Shown here piece after piece: positions 7,979 through 9,979 of a stretch of 9,979 bases of DNA (its first letter is position 1; each line of letters starts with the position of its first letter). The position numbers and the translations under genes were made by a program. Location of the stretch: positions 1 through 9,979 of the forward strand of contig JAFLJU010000239.1 of assembly GCA_022712835.1 (NCBI GenBank). The letters run 5' to 3'. The notes under the pieces are model-generated. The model did no database searches, was not told the DNA's origin, and saw only the letters and a program-made list of their open reading frames with translations. This DNA is from Desulfobacteraceae bacterium (GTDB lineage Bacteria; Desulfobacterota; Desulfobacteria; Desulfobacterales; Desulfobacteraceae).

Positions 7979-8179
7979 GATTTTAATTCACATTACCCGA
8001 TTTTTTTTCTAATCTTCCCATACAATCGCATAAAATAAGCTCCCTGTAAATTAAACCCAGGGGAAAAATCAGCTCCCCCCCATCATTCCCATTTGAACTT
8101 TTTGTAAAACAAGGTTAGATAAGGAGTGTTTAGAACCTATTATCATACAGGATTATTCCTATGAAACTGCGAGCGTATT
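7979..8179. promoter_or_regulatory. Divergent intergenic region between isomerase-like and MFS genes
   Basis: About 200 AT-rich bases that must hold promoters for both outward-facing genes. I see no convincing -35/-10 pair in either direction. Visible elements are a T8 run (8001-8008), two overlapping short hairpins (8042-8078), an imperfect TTTTGTAAAA palindrome (8100-8109), and a small AGGA-TTAT-TCCT inverted repeat (8149-8160). No RNA gene or riboswitch is recognised. Confidence 0.5.
8042..8078. repeat. Two overlapping, mutually exclusive short inverted repeats
   Basis: CCCTG (8042-8046) can pair with CAGGG (8058-8062), while GGGGA (8060-8064) can pair with TCCCC (8074-8078). The two stems share bases 8060-8062, so only one can form at a time. 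They lie about 100 bases before the MFS start. The arms are only 5 bp and may be chance. Confidence 0.3.
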
Positions 8180-9421
8180 GTGTTGACAAATATTAAAGTC
8201 ATTCCTTTTTTTTACGGCTATACCATTATCGTTGCCGGTTTTTTCATACAGGCTGTTGTGTGGGGGGTCAGTAATAGTTTCGGCGTTTTTTTTGACCCAT
8301 TGATCCAGGAGTTTGGATGGTCAAGGGCCACCATTTCAGGTGCGGCATCATTGGGTTTTCTGGTGCATGGGTCTGCCAGTATTCTTCTGGGAAATTTCAA
8401 TGACAGATTCGGACCCAGAATCATCATGAGCGGGTGTGCTTTCTTCCTGGGTCTTGGGTTTCTTCTCATGGCAACACTAAATTCTGTCTGGCAGCTGTAT
8501 CTGTTCTATGGGATGATCGCCGCTGTCGGCCTTGGCGGCATCGATGTAATCCCTTTGTCCACTGTGTCCAGGTGGTTTAAGAAAAAACGGGGAATGATGA
8601 GCGGTATCATTAAAGTCGGAACAGGGGTCGGCATGTTCACCATGCCATTTTTTATCACCTGGCTTATCCACCATTATGGGTGGCGAACCGCCTTCGTGGT
8701 ATTGGCTTTTCTTATTTTTACCTGTGTTTTCTTTCTCGCCCAGTTTTTGGTTCGTGATCCCATCCAAAAAGGACAATTCATTGACAATGAACTTTGCGAA
8801 ACACCGGAAACGCAGAGCAAACCCGAAGAAGGGTTAACCTTTAGGCAAGCCCTTGCCACCCGGCAATTTTGGACGATTTGTTTCATCTATTTCATGGTTC
8901 TTTTCTGTGTGTATACCATTCTCATGCATATTGTGCAGCATGCCATTGATTTGGGCATCCCCCGGGGGGTTGCCGCTGGAATTTTAGCAACCATTGGCGG
9001 AACCAGTATTGCGGGCCGATTTTTGATGGGAGGAGCCGCCGATAAAATGGGAGAAAAATCAGCTTTGCTGATCTGCCTTGTGTGTTTATTATCATCCCTG
9101 GTCTGGTTGCAGTTAGTCAACGCGTTATGGATGTTTTATCTATTTGCTGCCGTATACGGATTTGCCCACGGAGGATTTTTCTCTTTGCTCTCCCCTTTGG
9201 TTGCTAAATTTTTCGGAACAAAATCCCATGGGCTTCTATTCGGGATTGTCATATTCAGCAGCACCATCGGAGGGGCCATCGGCCCTTTTATGGCAGGGTA
9301 CATATTTGATCTCACCGCCAGTTACAAAATAGTTTTTTGGATTTTGGCAGTTTTATGCACCACAGCCCTGGTATTGACAACATCCTTAAAACCTCTTGGA
9401 ATAACACCCGATGACAATTGA
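8180..9421 (+). CDS. MFS transporter, monocarboxylate/oxalate-formate antiporter-like
   Basis: A 413-residue inner-membrane carrier with about 12 hydrophobic helices in two halves of six, joined by a polar loop (about 191-225). Seen: the family opening PFFYGYTIIVAGF, FGVFFDPLIQEFGWSRATIS in and after helix 1, motif A GNFNDRFGPR (71-80) between helices 2 and 3, RWFKKKRGMMSGI (131-143), YGWRTAFV (166-173), and a second motif-A copy GGAADKMGEK (284-293). This pattern is typical of carriers for small organic anions such as monocarboxylates, but the substrate cannot be read off. The start is GTG at 8180: an in-frame stop at 8162-8164 limits any extension, no ATG lies in the window between, and only a weak GAG (8171-8173) serves as ribosome binding site. 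TTG at 8183 is the alternative. Two T8 tracts lie in its first 40 codons. Confidence 0.9.
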   Translation: MLTNIKVIPFFYGYTIIVAGFFIQAVVWGVSNSFGVFFDPLIQEFGWSRATISGAASLGFLVHGSASILLGNFNDRFGPRIIMSGCAFFLGLGFLLMATLNSVWQLYLFYGMIAAVGLGGIDVIPLSTVSRWFKKKRGMMSGIIKVGTGVGMFTMPFFITWLIHHYGWRTAFVVLAFLIFTCVFFLAQFLVRDPIQKGQFIDNELCETPETQSKPEEGLTFRQALATRQFWTICFIYFMVLFCVYTILMHIVQHAIDLGIPRGVAAGILATIGGTSIAGRFLMGGAADKMGEKSALLICLVCLLSSLVWLQLVNALWMFYLFAAVYGFAHGGFFSLLSPLVAKFFGTKSHGLLFGIVIFSSTIGGAIGPFMAGYIFDLTASYKIVFWILAVLCTTALVLTTSLKPLGITPDDN

Positions 9422-9482
9422 ATCGCAAGATTTCAGAGCCCCGGAACAAAACCCTTTGGATGGCCACCCAGGAGAGACAGTT

Positions 9483-9498
9483 CCAGGGTACTCCCTGG
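9483..9498. terminator. Perfect hairpin between convergent MFS and crotonase genes
   Basis: CCAGGG (9483-9488) and CCCTGG (9493-9498) form a perfect 6-bp GC-rich stem with a 4-base loop, in the 87-base gap between two convergent stops. Placement suits a shared terminator. There is no good T tract on either strand (plus continues TGGAAAAATTCT), so it may be weak or factor-dependent. Confidence 0.5.
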
Positions 9499-9508
9499 TG
9501 GAAAAATT

Positions 9509-9979
9509 CTAAATTCCTTTGAATTTTGCGTCCCTTCTTTCAAGAAAAGACTGGATCCCTTCCTTAAAATCTTCGCTTTGCATGATGGGCATCAGATCCG
9601 GCAGCAATCGTTCAATGGCGGCCTGATCCCCTTCTAATCTTGCCGTTCGACCGGATTTCAGCGTTGCCTGGACGCCCAGAGGAGATTGTTTTGCAATAGT
9701 CTGGGCAATTTTCAAGGCGCTTTCAAACTCTTTTCCAGGTTCCGTTACCTCCTGGACAAGACCCATTCGCCAGGCGTCCCCGGCAAGGATTTCATCGGCG
9801 GTTAACAGATACCGCATGGCATTGCCCCAGCCGATTTCCTGCATCAGGCGAACGGTGGCACCCCCAACCGGATAGATCCCCCGTTTTATTTCAATCTGGC
9901 CAAACCGAGTATCACTTGAAACCACCCGAATATCCGTGGCCAGCAGCAACTCTATGCCAATGGTGAAGCAAACACCCCG
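9509..9979 (-). CDS. Crotonase/enoyl-CoA hydratase family protein, N-terminus beyond the window
   Basis: The 156 visible C-terminal residues of a cytoplasmic acyl-CoA enzyme; the frame is open through base 9979, so roughly the first 40% of a usual 255-260-residue protein is missing. Seen: RGVCFTIGIELLLATDIRV, then RFGQIEIKRGIYPVGGATVR, NAMRYLLTADEI, a GLVQEV turn, and a C-terminal EDFKEGIQSFLERRDAKF typical of the family. Two glutamates (codons at 9950-9952 and 9890-9892) are 20 residues apart and align with Glu144 and Glu164 of rat mitochondrial enoyl-CoA hydratase, so hydratase chemistry is plausible. The usual Gly-Gly-Gly before the first glutamate reads Thr-Ile-Gly, as in a subgroup of bacterial homologues I recall. 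A TTG at 9949 could be mistaken for a start but lies inside the domain. Substrate and pathway are unknown. Confidence 0.88.
   Translation of the reverse strand, partial: RGVCFTIGIELLLATDIRVVSSDTRFGQIEIKRGIYPVGGATVRLMQEIGWGNAMRYLLTADEILAGDAWRMGLVQEVTEPGKEFESALKIAQTIAKQSPLGVQATLKSGRTARLEGDQAAIERLLPDLMPIMQSEDFKEGIQSFLERRDAKFKGI

Noticed and set aside
8161..8196. Small frame starting ATG at 8161 (MKLRAYCVDKY) overlapping the MFS start, a possible leader peptide
   Set aside because: Only 11 codons, with just an AGGA eight bases upstream and no attenuator-like structure after it; its only notable property is overlap with the GTG start.
9509..9949. Reading the crotonase as a complete 146-residue protein starting at TTG 9949
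   Set aside because: The frame continues to the window edge with family-typical residues (RGVCFTIGIE) including a catalytic glutamate, so this is a truncated view of a longer gene.
1..9979. Search for defence systems, CRISPR arrays, mobile elements, tRNA or rRNA genes and riboswitches
   Set aside because: No repeat-spacer array, transposase, recombinase, toxin-antitoxin pair, cloverleaf or recognised riboswitch core was seen; the gene content is ordinary efflux, envelope and metabolic genes.

Overview
The window reads as chromosomal DNA from a Gram-negative bacterium. The reasons are a complete tripartite efflux operon (lipoprotein adaptor, inner-membrane RND pump, outer-membrane channel), several lipoprotein or secretory signals, and Shine-Dalgarno sites in front of several genes. 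The style of the proteins is compatible with a Desulfobacterota (sulfate-reducer-like) genome, but that placement is an impression from general familiarity, not something shown by a marker gene here. No rRNA, tRNA, CRISPR array, transposase, integrase or phage gene was seen.

Layout. (1) 25-6468, plus strand: a four-gene cluster with gaps of 5, 3 and 22 bases. It encodes a periplasmic adaptor lipoprotein, a 1049-residue HAE1-type RND permease with its proton-relay residues intact, a NodT/OprM-type outer-membrane factor lipoprotein, and a small lipoprotein of unknown function. The first three should form one proton-driven pump across both membranes. The fourth may be an accessory part or a passenger. 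(2) 6469-6498: a short convergent junction with a hairpin. (3) 6499-7068, minus strand: a secreted or lipid-anchored SYLF/Ysc84-domain protein, with a 154-base upstream region holding a TATAAT-like box and three inverted repeats. (4) 7223-7966, minus strand: a TIM-barrel sugar phosphate isomerase/epimerase-like protein whose start is best placed at an internal ATG behind a strong ribosome binding site. (5) 7967-8179: a divergent intergenic region. (6) 8180-9421, plus strand: a 12-helix MFS transporter of the monocarboxylate/oxalate-formate-like type, with a GTG start. (7) 9422-9508: a convergent gap with a perfect hairpin. (8) 9509-9979, minus strand: the C-terminal part of a crotonase/enoyl-CoA hydratase family protein whose N-terminus lies beyond the window.

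The pump operon is a coherent functional unit. The right-hand half looks like ordinary metabolic genes: the isomerase and the MFS carrier are divergently paired and could share regulation, while the crotonase is convergent with the carrier and need not be linked to it. I did not find a convincing undescribed system. The items most worth checking are the fourth lipoprotein gene of the efflux cluster, the C8 tract at the start of the adaptor gene, the inverted repeats upstream of the SYLF gene, and the divergent isomerase/MFS pair.
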